DNA of 64,000 bases, from positions 186,001 through 250,000 of the forward strand of contig NZ_JBNFZM010000006.1 in assembly GCF_051195235.1 (NCBI RefSeq), read 5' to 3'. The DNA comes from Tateyamaria sp947503385 (lineage in GTDB: Bacteria > Pseudomonadota > Alphaproteobacteria > Rhodobacterales > Rhodobacteraceae). How positions within the stretch are numbered: the first letter of the stretch is position 1; every line of letters begins with the position of its first letter. Shown here in pieces: positions 17,361 to 25,156 of the stretch. The notes under the pieces were generated by a model. The model saw nothing but the letters and a program-made list of their open reading frames with translations, ran no database searches and was not told the origin of the DNA. The translations under genes were made by a program, and so were the position numbers.

Positions 17361-17408
17361 CCGGGGGCCAGCCCCCGGACCCCCGGGATTTTTTGGGAAC
17401 AGAGACGG
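17361..17408 (+). repeat. GC-rich intergenic repeat, copy 2 (type A)
   Basis: CCGGGGGCCAGCCCCCGG forms the hairpin, followed by ACCCCCGGGATTTTTTGGGA and ACAGAGACGG. It sits in the short gap between the phoH stop and the ybeY start, antisense to both genes, and lies close to the place where ybeY loses its in-frame start. Confidence 0.8.
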
Positions 17409-17409
17409 A

Positions 17410-18402
17410 TCAGGCGCTGGCCTCATCCGCCTCGTAGGCTTCGATGATGGCGGCCACAAGCGGGTGGCGCACTACATCCTTGGAGGTGAAGTAGTTAAAG
17501 CTGATATTTGGCACGGATGTCAGCAGCCGTTCGGCATCGGCCAACCCCGAGGACACGCCGCGCGGCAGGTCGATCTGGGTCCGGTCGCCGGTGATCACCA
17601 TGCGCGACCCTTCGCCCAAGCGCGTCAAAAACATCTTCATCTGCATGGTGGTGGCATTCTGCGCCTCGTCCAGCACCACAAAGGCGCGGCTGAGCGTGCG
17701 GCCCCGCATAAAGGCCAGCGGCGCGATTTCGATCGTCTTTTCTTCCTTGAGCTTGGCCAGTTGCTTGCCCGGAAGAAAGTCATTCAGCGCGTCGTAGAGC
17801 GGCTGCATGTAGGGGTCGACCTTTTCCTCTTGGGTGCCGGGCAGAAAGCCCAGCCGTTCGCCCGCCTCAACCGCAGGGCGGCACAGGATGATGCGGTCGA
17901 CCTGACCGGAGATGAACATGGACACGCCCACGGCCACCGCCAGATAGGTCTTGCCGGTGCCCGCGGGGCCAATGCCAAACGCCATCTCGTTTTCAAAGAG
18001 CGACTGCACATAGGCCTTTTGCGCGTCCGTGCGGGGTTCCACCAGTTTCTTGCGCGTCTTGATTTCGATCCGGTTGCCCACCGGCATTTCAAGCTGGTCG
18101 CCTGCGCGGGTGCCTGTCCCTTCCTCGGCGTCGCCCATGCGCAATTCGCGGTCCACGTCCGCCGGTTCCACTTCCTTGCCGGATTCGAGCCGCAGATAGA
18201 GCGCGTTCAGCACCTCTGCCGCGCGTTTCTGCGCGCCCTCCTCACCCAGCACGGCCAGCACATTGCCGCGGCGGACGATTTGCACGCCCAACATGCTTTC
18301 GATGGAGGTCAGGTGCTGATCATAGGGGCCGCACAGGTCAATCAGCAGGCGATTGTCGGGGAATTCCACAACGCTTTCGCGGGTCGCTTGATCGAGGGTC
18401 AA
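17410..18402 (-). CDS. phoH: PhoH family ATPase (YbeZ-type)
   Basis: This 330-residue cytoplasmic ATPase has a Walker A motif GPAGTGKT (145-152) and Walker B FVVLDEAQN, followed by the PhoH-typical MKMFLTRLGEGSRMVITGD segment. An N-terminal KH-like part (about residues 15-70) is present. YbeZ/PhoH works with YbeY in rRNA processing, and the order phoH-ybeY-corC-lnt is conserved. The start is set at TTG 18402, behind AGGAG with good spacing; a TTG at 18441 is possible but has no such site. Confidence 0.94.
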   Translation of the reverse strand: MTLDQATRESVVEFPDNRLLIDLCGPYDQHLTSIESMLGVQIVRRGNVLAVLGEEGAQKRAAEVLNALYLRLESGKEVEPADVDRELRMGDAEEGTGTRAGDQLEMPVGNRIEIKTRKKLVEPRTDAQKAYVQSLFENEMAFGIGPAGTGKTYLAVAVGVSMFISGQVDRIILCRPAVEAGERLGFLPGTQEEKVDPYMQPLYDALNDFLPGKQLAKLKEEKTIEIAPLAFMRGRTLSRAFVVLDEAQNATTMQMKMFLTRLGEGSRMVITGDRTQIDLPRGVSSGLADAERLLTSVPNISFNYFTSKDVVRHPLVAAIIEAYEADEASA

Positions 18403-18493
18403 TATGGGCTCCTGAGTCTGTGCTTGGGGGAAGGGTCGCAACTTCGCGGGCGGGGTGCAACGCCCCTGCGCGCCATTTCATCAAATTGAAACA

Positions 18494-18530
18494 AAAAAGG
18501 CCGGAGCGCGGCGTGCGCTCCGGCCTTTTT
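18494..18530. terminator. Strong bidirectional rho-independent terminator
   Basis: A 16-bp perfect stem starting AAAAAGGCCGGAGCGC with a five-base loop carries A and T runs on both sides. It lies 20 bases beyond the stop of the lipoprotein gene on the minus strand, isolating it from phoH. Confidence 0.92.
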
Positions 18531-18550
18531 GCATGTCGAAAGGGCGCAGG

Positions 18551-18871
18551 TCAGATCGGGTCGCCAATCGCGCCGGTCGACCCTTTCTTGAAATCGCCAA
18601 CGGTTTGCGTCGGTGCCGCCACGCCCGAGCAGACGGGTTTGCCGTATTTGTCGAGCCGTGCGGACAGGTAGCCTTCGACGCCGTCGTCGATGATCCAGTG
18701 ATCGCAGCCGTTGGGATCAACCCAGATGCCCGCCTGAAGCTGGCTGAGATCCTTGGTGTCGAACCCGCGGTCCACAGTCTTGTCAGGTCCCAGTTCACGG
18801 AACTGCGCGTCTTCGCACGCGGCAAGGCCGAATGCAGCGCTGAGGATGGTCATCGTTTTGATAAATTTCAC
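18551..18871 (-). CDS. Small lipoprotein with WVDPxGC-HW motif
   Basis: The product is 106 residues with a lipoprotein signal peptide (MKFIKTMTILSAAFGLAAC, lipobox LAAC). The start is GTG 18871 with an AGGGGA upstream; an ATG at 18853 would leave a shorter signal. The mature part contains IWVDPNGCDHWIIDDGVEGY followed by a second cysteine (KPVCSG). The same block occurs in the OmpA protein just upstream, so the two are likely functional partners at the envelope or parts of one module. Family otherwise unknown. Confidence 0.85.
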   Translation of the reverse strand: MKFIKTMTILSAAFGLAACEDAQFRELGPDKTVDRGFDTKDLSQLQAGIWVDPNGCDHWIIDDGVEGYLSARLDKYGKPVCSGVAAPTQTVGDFKKGSTGAIGDPI

Positions 18872-18883
18872 TGTCCCGTCCCC

Positions 18884-19474
18884 TTAGCGAATGCAGATGA
18901 TTTCGACGCGACGGTTTTTGGCCCGTCCTTTCGCCGTCTGGTTCGAGGCGGCGGGCAACCGCTCGCCATAGCCGCGGACATCCGCGATCCGTGCCCCGGT
19001 CTGCTGTGCGATTGCCGCGACTGAATTGGCCCGGTTCAGCGACAGGCGCAGGTTATAGGCGTCGGACGCACGGCTGTCGGTGTGGCCGGTGATGATGTAG
19101 CTGGTCGCACCCGCCTGTTTGAAGAATTCGGCCAGACGCGCCTTGCCCTGTGGGTGGATGCGCGCGCTGTCAGTGGCAAAGAACTGGTCGGAGTTCATTA
19201 CGCCGCAGGTGTTGCCCCGGCGGCAGACCGGGATGCCCTTGCGGTTGGTGTGGGGCGTCATGTAGCCCTCGACGCCATCGTCCATGACCCAGTGCTCGCA
19301 GCCATCCGGGTCCACCCAGATGGTCGGGATATACTGTCCGCCATCCCGTCCGGATTGTGATTTGGTTTGCGCCGCCACATCCGTGGCTGCCACGGAAACC
19401 ACTGTCAGTGCCAGCGCCGCTGTCGCAACCGCACCGCACACAGCCTTGGCCGCTTTGGAAAAGGTAATAACCAC
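18884..19474 (-). CDS. OmpA-family outer-membrane/peptidoglycan-associated protein
   Basis: The chosen GTG 19474 lies behind GGGA and gives a clean signal peptide (VVSVAATDVAAQ before cleavage); ATG 19513 and GTG 19525 are upstream alternatives. After a linker comes IWVDPDGCEHWVMDDGVEGY with a second cysteine (PVCRRG). The OmpA C-terminal domain follows: FFATDSARIHPQGKARLAEF, then GHTDSRASDAYNLRLSLNRA and GYGERLPAASNQTAKGRAKN, which carry the Asp and Arg that bind diaminopimelate. The 196-residue protein is therefore periplasmic and tied to peptidoglycan. It lies 12 bases upstream of the lipoprotein gene. Confidence 0.9.
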   Translation of the reverse strand: MVITFSKAAKAVCGAVATAALALTVVSVAATDVAAQTKSQSGRDGGQYIPTIWVDPDGCEHWVMDDGVEGYMTPHTNRKGIPVCRRGNTCGVMNSDQFFATDSARIHPQGKARLAEFFKQAGATSYIITGHTDSRASDAYNLRLSLNRANSVAAIAQQTGARIADVRGYGERLPAASNQTAKGRAKNRRVEIICIR

Positions 19475-19674
19475 AGCCTTGTCCCTTTTGTTGTTGTCCC
19501 CCGCGGGCAACATACAAGACGACACTCACGACGTCATATGCCCGCCACACTGGGGAAAAGCGTAGGGAAGTTTTAACCTTCTGTGAAGGTGTTTTCACCA
19601 GATATTGTGTCTCAAATCCGCATTTGGCCCATAAACCGGGGGCGTGATCGGCCCAAAGCGCGCAAAGCGTGCGA

Positions 19675-20997
19675 TCAGGCGAGAACGCCGGCCAGTGAAT
19701 TGGCGCCCGCCTCAACGATTCTGACCGGTGCGATCTGGCCCGCGCTCAGCGTTGCGTCGGTGACATGCACGGCGTGCAGATAATCGCTTTTGCCGACCAT
19801 CTGCCCCTCGAAACGTCCCGGCTTTTCAAAGAGCACGTTGACGGTGCGGCCCACCATGCTTTGCTGAATGTCGCGTTGCTGGCGGGTGATCAGCGCTTGC
19901 AGGCGTTGCAGGCGGTCATCGGCTTCGGCGGCGTCCACCTCGGCCCGTTCGGCGGCGGGCGTGCCCGGACGCGCCGAATATTTGAAGGAATAGGCATAGC
20001 CGTATTCCACGGCCTCGATCAGATCGAGCGTTGCCTGAAAATCTGCCTCGGTCTCTTCGGGAAAGCCCACGATGAAATCGCCGGACATCAGAATGTCGGG
20101 ACGTGCGGCGCGAATCCGTTCGATCAGCGCCAGATAGCTTTCGGCGGTGTGGCTGCGGTTCATCCGTTTGAGAATGCGGTCGCTGCCGGACTGCACGGGC
20201 AAATGCAGGTAAGGCATCAGCTTGGCACATGTGCCATGCGCCTCGATCAGGTCGTCGGTCATGTCGTTGGGGTGCGAGGTGGTGAACCGGATACGCTCCA
20301 GCCCGTCGACCTTGTCCAGATCCCAGATCAGCCGGGCCAGCGTATAGTCTGACCCATCGGGCCCGGCGCCGTGATAGGCGTTGACGTTCTGTCCCAGCAA
20401 CGTGATCTCGCGCACGCCGCGCTCCACCAGATCACGCGCCTCGTCGAGGATGCGGGCGGCAGGGCGGCTGACCTCGGCACCACGGGTGTAGGGCACCACG
20501 CAGAAGGCGCAGAACTTGTCGCAGCCTTCTTGCACGGTCAGGAATGCGGTTGGACCCCGCGCCGCCTTGGGACGCGATTTCAGACGCTCGAACTTGTCTT
20601 CTTCCGGAAAATCGGTGTCGAGCGCCTTGTCACCTTGCGATACGCGCGCCTCCATCTCGGGCAGGCGGTGATAGCTTTGCGGGCCCACAACCAGATCAAC
20701 CATGGGCTGGCGGCGCATGATCTCTTGGCCTTCGGCCTGTGCGACACAGCCGGCCACGCCGATCTTGAGGTCGGGTTTGTCCGCCTTGAGGCCCTTGTAG
20801 CGGCCCAATTCCGAATAAACCTTTTCTGCAGCCTTTTCTCGTATGTGGCAGGTGTTGAGCAGGATCATGTCGGCATCCTCGGCGGTTGCCGTCTGTTCAT
20901 AGCCCTGCCCGCCCAGCGCCTCGGCCATGCGTTCGCTGTCATAGACGTTCATCTGGCAGCCGTAGGTCTTGATAAAGAGCTTTTTGGGCGCGGTCAT
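19675..20997 (-). CDS. miaB: tRNA-2-methylthio-N6-dimethylallyladenosine synthase
   Basis: MiaB is a radical-SAM enzyme that adds a methylthio group to i6A37 of tRNA. The UPF0004 domain has the cluster cysteines 14 (TYGCQMN), 50 (NTCHIRE) and 84 (AGCVAQ). The radical-SAM CxxxCxxC is in GCDKFCAFCVVPYTRG (159, 163, 166). A C-terminal TRAM domain runs from about residue 375. The 440-residue length is normal. Start at ATG 20997 (MTAPKKLFIKTYGCQ); the longer open frame upstream is not conserved. Confidence 0.97.
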   Translation of the reverse strand: MTAPKKLFIKTYGCQMNVYDSERMAEALGGQGYEQTATAEDADMILLNTCHIREKAAEKVYSELGRYKGLKADKPDLKIGVAGCVAQAEGQEIMRRQPMVDLVVGPQSYHRLPEMEARVSQGDKALDTDFPEEDKFERLKSRPKAARGPTAFLTVQEGCDKFCAFCVVPYTRGAEVSRPAARILDEARDLVERGVREITLLGQNVNAYHGAGPDGSDYTLARLIWDLDKVDGLERIRFTTSHPNDMTDDLIEAHGTCAKLMPYLHLPVQSGSDRILKRMNRSHTAESYLALIERIRAARPDILMSGDFIVGFPEETEADFQATLDLIEAVEYGYAYSFKYSARPGTPAAERAEVDAAEADDRLQRLQALITRQQRDIQQSMVGRTVNVLFEKPGRFEGQMVGKSDYLHAVHVTDATLSAGQIAPVRIVEAGANSLAGVLA

Positions 20998-21115
20998 GGG
21001 CGGCTCGCAGGTCGGTTGGGGGTCAGACCGGCGATCTATCAGGCGGCCTGCAATCTTGCAATGCAGGTCCAATTGGCCGCATTAAGGGGCAAGCAAAAGA
21101 GCAGCAGGCGCACGG

Positions 21116-21985
21116 ATGAAATTCGACAACATCGACGCATTCCTGAAAACGGCGGATGCCGTGCCGAAAAAGGGGCCAGTGGCTGTGATCCTCGCTGAGG
21201 ACGAGGTCGAGATTGATACGACCATTCGCCACCACCAACAGGCCGGGTTCCGCTACATTGTGGTGTTCATGCCCGGTGAATTCGCCCTGCCCCGCGACCT
21301 TGAGATGGAGGTCACCCATGTGCATCACAACACGGCCCGGACAGACGCGCTGGAGACGGCAGTGAACGCGATGATCCGCGCCGTGCCTGCGGGCACATGG
21401 ATGTACTACTGCTACAACGCCGAATTTCTGTTCCATCCGTTCTGCGAGACGCGCAGCATTGGCGAGATGCTGACCTTTCACACCGAAGAGCGGCGCAATG
21501 CCATGCTGACCTATGTGATTGACCTGTATTCGGACGATCTGTGGGAGCATCCGGATGCCGTGTCACTGGAGCGGGCGCATCTGGACCGGTCCGGCTATTA
21601 TGCGCTGGCGCGGCCCGATCCTTCGACCGGGCATCCCAAGGAGCGGCAACTGGATTTCTTTGGCGGCCTGCGCTGGCGGTTCGAGGAACACGTGCCCGTC
21701 GCCCGGCGCAAGATCGACCGGATTTCACTGTTCAAGACCAAGCCTGGGTTAAAATTGCTGGAGGATCACACCTTTAACGATGAGGAATACAACACCTATT
21801 CCTGCCAGTGGCACCACAACCTGACCGCCGCAATCTGTTCGTTCCGCACGGCCAAGGCGCTCAAGCTCAACCCGGGCAGTACATACGATATCCAGAGCTT
21901 CAAATGGCACAATTCTGCCCCCTTCGAATGGCATTCCCGCCAGTTGCTGGATCTGGGGCTGATGGAACCGGGGCAGTGGTTCTGA
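21116..21985 (+). CDS. Divergent glycosyltransferase family 2-like protein
   Basis: This 289-residue protein has no signal peptide or membrane segment. The N-terminal half resembles the Glyco_tranf_2_4 group: GPVAVILAEDEVEIDTTIRH, HHQQAGFRYIVVFMPGEF, and a nucleotide-sugar region in which the usual DxD is not evident (GTWMYYCYNAEFLFHPFCE). The C-terminal half has several conserved-looking Trp/His segments (CQWHHNLTAAICSFRTAKAL, FKWHNSAPFEWHSRQLLDLG). Activity is uncertain without the metal-binding DxD. It stands alone between miaB (divergent) and the Cry-like gene. Confidence 0.65.
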   Translation: MKFDNIDAFLKTADAVPKKGPVAVILAEDEVEIDTTIRHHQQAGFRYIVVFMPGEFALPRDLEMEVTHVHHNTARTDALETAVNAMIRAVPAGTWMYYCYNAEFLFHPFCETRSIGEMLTFHTEERRNAMLTYVIDLYSDDLWEHPDAVSLERAHLDRSGYYALARPDPSTGHPKERQLDFFGGLRWRFEEHVPVARRKIDRISLFKTKPGLKLLEDHTFNDEEYNTYSCQWHHNLTAAICSFRTAKALKLNPGSTYDIQSFKWHNSAPFEWHSRQLLDLGLMEPGQWF

Positions 21986-22015
21986 GGCGTCACTGACACG
22001 CGCATTGCGCAACAC

Positions 22016-22044
22016 TTGTCGTGACCTCAACAATCCACTAAAAT
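22016..22044 (+). promoter_or_regulatory. Candidate sigma70-type promoter of the Cry-like gene
   Basis: TTGTCG at 22016-22021 and TAAAAT at 22039-22044 are separated by 17 bases, in a locally AT-rich stretch 39 bases before the start codon. A second TTGACA at 22048 is also present but has no clear -10 partner. Confidence 0.45.
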
Positions 22045-22082
22045 TTTTTGACATTTTATTAGACATTTAGGACGGAATACCC

Positions 22083-23219
22083 ATGAGCGTCGAAGGCGAT
22101 ATCAGAGCAATCTTTTTACTTGGGATTGGTCAAATCCCCGATTATGGCGGCATGGCAAGCGGCGTGGTGGGCGTGCTGTGGCCTGCACCCCAAGCGGATG
22201 TCTGGGGCGACATCAAAGATCGTGTCGAAAAACTGATTGATGAAAAGCTCGACAAAGAGATCGAAAAACAGCTGATCGAAACGCTCCATGGATTGCAGCG
22301 GGTCATGCAGAATTATGCGGACGCGCTGAAAGACTATGAGCACGATCCGGAAAAGATCTTTGTGTTTTTCGAGGATGCGCTGACCCAGCTCGAGGCGAAC
22401 CTCGACCACTTTAAATCGGCGGGTCACGAGGTTCTTTTGCTGCCCCTGTTTGCACAGTTTGCGAACATGCACTTGTCCCTGCTGCGCGACGGCGCGCTGT
22501 TGGGAAAAAACTGGGGCATGACCCAAGAGGGGGTCGATCGCATCATCAAGAAAATCTACAAATACGGCGGCGATTACAGGTGGCACGTTCAAAAAACGTA
22601 CCCGGATGCTCACAACGCGGCCAAGCAGAAATACGCAGGGCTCGAGCCGAAACCACAATGGACTGCCCTCAACAAGTTTGTGCGTGAAATGACCCTCATG
22701 GTTTTGGATTTCGCCGAATACTGGCCGTATTTCGCACCGGACGAACCACGCCCCAAACTGAAGCGCGAGCTTTACTCCGATCCGATTGGCAATGGACACG
22801 ACCACCGCGTCATCAAGATCGGCGACCCGGAGAAAAACCGCATGTCCAAGGCCAAGGTGTGGGGATTTGACCGCATTGATGCCATTCAGCAGGCCTTTGG
22901 TGGCAAGCTGGGCAAACGGATGGGCAACCAACACGGTGGTTCGGACGCACCGCCAAATGGCTGGACAGGGGACATCGAGATCAACAACCAGATTGCCTAT
23001 GTCAGCGGGCGTGCGGGCGACGTGTTGGATTCCATGCAACTGCATTTCGAGAACGGCGAGAAAAGCAATCTGTGCGGCGGCGGGCGAGAAGGTGGCGAAA
23101 AATTTGTCGCCAAGATCGACGGGCATATCGTGTCGCGGTTTTACATCACCCGTGCCGATGCAAATTACGGAACAGCCGAGACGCTGGTGGTGGCTTACCG
23201 ATTTCACGACGGGTTCTAG
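22083..23219 (+). CDS. Cry-type delta-endotoxin N-terminal domain protein with jacalin/beta-prism-like C-terminus
   Basis: This 378-residue protein has no signal peptide. Residues ~25-236 match the pore-forming helical domain I of Bacillus Cry toxins: a VLWPAPQADVW start, the central-helix segment LLLPLFAQFANMHLSLLRDG plus KNWGMT, and the domain-end block NKFVREMTLMVLDF ... LKRELYSDPIG, which corresponds to the Cry pattern RREMTLTVLD ... LTREIYTDPIG. Residues ~258-378 look like a beta-prism lectin fold (RIDAIQQAFGG; GRAGDVLDSMQLHFENG; GGGREGGEKFVAKIDGHIVS). Cry domain III is absent. A pore-forming toxin binding glycans of a eukaryotic host or grazer is inferred. It stands alone with an AT-rich promoter region, suggesting horizontal gain. 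AGGA lies upstream of the ATG. Confidence 0.85.
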   Translation: MSVEGDIRAIFLLGIGQIPDYGGMASGVVGVLWPAPQADVWGDIKDRVEKLIDEKLDKEIEKQLIETLHGLQRVMQNYADALKDYEHDPEKIFVFFEDALTQLEANLDHFKSAGHEVLLLPLFAQFANMHLSLLRDGALLGKNWGMTQEGVDRIIKKIYKYGGDYRWHVQKTYPDAHNAAKQKYAGLEPKPQWTALNKFVREMTLMVLDFAEYWPYFAPDEPRPKLKRELYSDPIGNGHDHRVIKIGDPEKNRMSKAKVWGFDRIDAIQQAFGGKLGKRMGNQHGGSDAPPNGWTGDIEINNQIAYVSGRAGDVLDSMQLHFENGEKSNLCGGGREGGEKFVAKIDGHIVSRFYITRADANYGTAETLVVAYRFHDGF

Positions 23220-23257
23220 TCGGGGATTGAACCGTGCGCGCGTGCAGCGCCGGTGCG

Positions 23258-23692
23258 TTAACCCTTGCGGCGCAGGCGGATCACCACGTCGACCGATGCA
23301 ATCTCGGCCCCGTCGGGCGCGTCGGGCAGTTGCGAGATCACCAGTTGATCCGACGGAGCGTCGGTCAGCTTGGCCTCGTCTTCCCAGAAGAAATGCGGAT
23401 GATCATGGGTGTTGGTGTCAAAGTAGCTCTTGGAGCCGTCCACCGTCACCTCTTGCATCAGGCCCGCATCACAGAACGCGCGCAGCGTGTTGTAGACGGT
23501 GGCAAGCGACACCGCCTCGCCTTCGGCCTTGGCGGCCTCGAACAGGCTTTCAGCCGTCACATGGCGGTGCTGGCCGTCCCCGATCAGCAAGGCGGCAAGG
23601 GTCACGCGCTGGCGTGTCGGGCGCAGGCCCGCACCAGCGAGCCAGTCGCTGCCCACATTGTGGGGGTTGGGTGTATCGCAAGTGTTGTCCAT
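23258..23692 (-). CDS. irr: Fur-family iron response regulator Irr
   Basis: This 144-residue Fur-family protein has the DNA-binding helix region LRPTRQRVTLAALLIGDGQH and VSLATVYNTLRAFCDAGL, and the His-rich HDHPHFFWED. The pattern fits alphaproteobacterial Irr, a regulator that acts under iron limitation and is inactivated by heme. Placement next to fabA is common in related bacteria. The ATG 23692 (MDNTCDTPNP) is chosen; in-frame ATGs at 23725 and 23746 would add 11 or 18 residues. Several Fur subfamilies look alike, so Irr is likely but not proven. Confidence 0.88.
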   Translation of the reverse strand: MDNTCDTPNPHNVGSDWLAGAGLRPTRQRVTLAALLIGDGQHRHVTAESLFEAAKAEGEAVSLATVYNTLRAFCDAGLMQEVTVDGSKSYFDTNTHDHPHFFWEDEAKLTDAPSDQLVISQLPDAPDGAEIASVDVVIRLRRKG

Positions 23693-23749
23693 CTCAGCGA
23701 CTATATAGGGCCGCAAGGCGCGCATATTCAATGACAATCGGCGCAAAGC

Positions 23750-24532
23750 TCAGCCGGTGCGACCGAAAAAGCCCATGCGTTCGGCATCCGTGAACGCCAT
23801 GCCGGGCCGGTCGTAATGGGACAGGACCGCCACGATGCGCGATTGTGGACCACGGACACGGCTGACCCGGTGGGCCGTGTTGACCCCCAGAAAGACGTTA
23901 AGCGTGCCCGCCGCCTGATCCAGCGCGGTGGGGCGCAGCCGTCCGTCCAGCAAATCCGCGATCCCTGCATGATTGGGATCATCCGCGCTGCGCAGATTGC
24001 GGGCATATTCGAACACGCCGCCCGAGTGCGCCTCTTGCAGCAGCACGGTCGTGGTAAAGATCGAGCGGTCAAAATGCCAGTTGAGCGCCTCGCCCTCACG
24101 GTATTCAAGCACGTTCACCCCCGCAAGCGGATCGTCCATGATGTGCAGTTGCGGCTGATCCATCACCGCTTCGAGAAAGCGGATAAAGCCGTCGTAGCGA
24201 TAGATGCGGTCCAGCGGCGTTTCCGCCAGTTGGTCATGGCAGAGCGTGTGATTGGCGGTTTCCACCTTTTGCAGGGCGGGGTGATCCGGGGCCACGCCGT
24301 CCACGGCATCCTTGAAATAGACGTTGTGCCAGCGGCTGTGATGGAAACTCTCACTTGCCAGTCGTGGCCGTACATACGACAGCGTCTGGTCCAGAGCCTC
24401 GGGCGTCACGAAACCCGGCAGGTTGAACAGGCCATCGCGGTCCAGTGACGTCTTTGCGTCGTTGACCAAGCGCTGCCAGTCGGGGCTGTCCGGGCGGTCG
24501 AGGGGATAGCGGGCAAGATCAATATCGTTCAT
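23750..24532 (-). CDS. Fe(II)/2-oxoglutarate oxygenase, HalD/BesD-like
   Basis: This 260-residue cytoplasmic enzyme has the iron-binding triad HxD...H in NWHFDRSIFTTTVLLQEAHS (His153, Asp155) and GVNTAHRVSRV (His221), with Arg232 in SRIVAVL for 2-oxoglutarate. GGVFEYARNLRSADD is typical of the HalD/BesD-like group. BesD halogenases have HxG; here the Asp is present, so hydroxylation is more likely than halogenation. The substrate is probably an amino acid or small amine (inference). It is upstream of irr on the same strand, 57 bases away, and divergent from fabA. Confidence 0.82.
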   Translation of the reverse strand: MNDIDLARYPLDRPDSPDWQRLVNDAKTSLDRDGLFNLPGFVTPEALDQTLSYVRPRLASESFHHSRWHNVYFKDAVDGVAPDHPALQKVETANHTLCHDQLAETPLDRIYRYDGFIRFLEAVMDQPQLHIMDDPLAGVNVLEYREGEALNWHFDRSIFTTTVLLQEAHSGGVFEYARNLRSADDPNHAGIADLLDGRLRPTALDQAAGTLNVFLGVNTAHRVSRVRGPQSRIVAVLSHYDRPGMAFTDAERMGFFGRTG

Positions 24533-24642
24533 GTCCCGCATTTGGCGCAGGCCACACGCGGGATGCAAGCCCCCTGCCCTTGCACCGCGCGGGCTGGCGG
24601 TGCTAGACGGACCGGAACGCGCGCGCAGGACGGAATGGCAAG

Positions 24643-25152
24643 ATGGCAGACTACCCAACATCGTTTGACAAGGACGACCTGCTGAAATGCGCGCGGGGCG
24701 AGTTGTTTGGCCCCGGCAATGCGCAGTTGCCCGAACCGCCCATGCTGATGATGGACCGCATCACCGACATCTCAGGAGATGGGGGCGCGCATGGCAAAGG
24801 CCATGTGTTGGCCGAGTTCGATATCACTCCTGACCTGTGGTTTTTTGACTGCCATTTTCCGGGTAATCCGATCATGCCGGGCTGTTTGGGGCTGGACGGT
24901 CTGTGGCAGTTGACGGGCTTTAATCTGGGCTGGCGCGGCTGGACCGGGCGCGGCTATGCGCTGGGTGTGGGCGAGGTGAAGCTCAAGGGAATGGTGCGCC
25001 CTGACCGCAAGATGCTGACCTACAAGATCGACTTTACCAAGGCGCTGCAAACACGCCGCCTGACCATGGGTGTCGCCGACGGCATCGTGGAGGCCGACGG
25101 CGAGGTGATCTATGAGGTCAAGGACATGAAGGTCGCGCTGAGCGAAAGCTGA
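24643..25152 (+). CDS. fabA: 3-hydroxydecanoyl-ACP dehydratase/isomerase
   Basis: FabA dehydrates beta-hydroxydecanoyl-ACP and isomerises trans-2- to cis-3-decenoyl-ACP, starting anaerobic-type unsaturated fatty acid synthesis. The 169-residue protein has the hot-dog fold with the catalytic histidine in DCHFPGNPIMPG (His71) and the aspartate in CLGLDGLWQ (Asp85). An unrelated-looking YciI/LysR pair separates it from fabB. Confidence 0.97.
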   Translation: MADYPTSFDKDDLLKCARGELFGPGNAQLPEPPMLMMDRITDISGDGGAHGKGHVLAEFDITPDLWFFDCHFPGNPIMPGCLGLDGLWQLTGFNLGWRGWTGRGYALGVGEVKLKGMVRPDRKMLTYKIDFTKALQTRRLTMGVADGIVEADGEVIYEVKDMKVALSES

Positions 25153-25156
25153 CCGC

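Noticed and set aside
22116..23207. 363-codon minus-strand frame opposite the Cry-like gene
   Set aside because: No motif; the plus-strand protein has strong family blocks.
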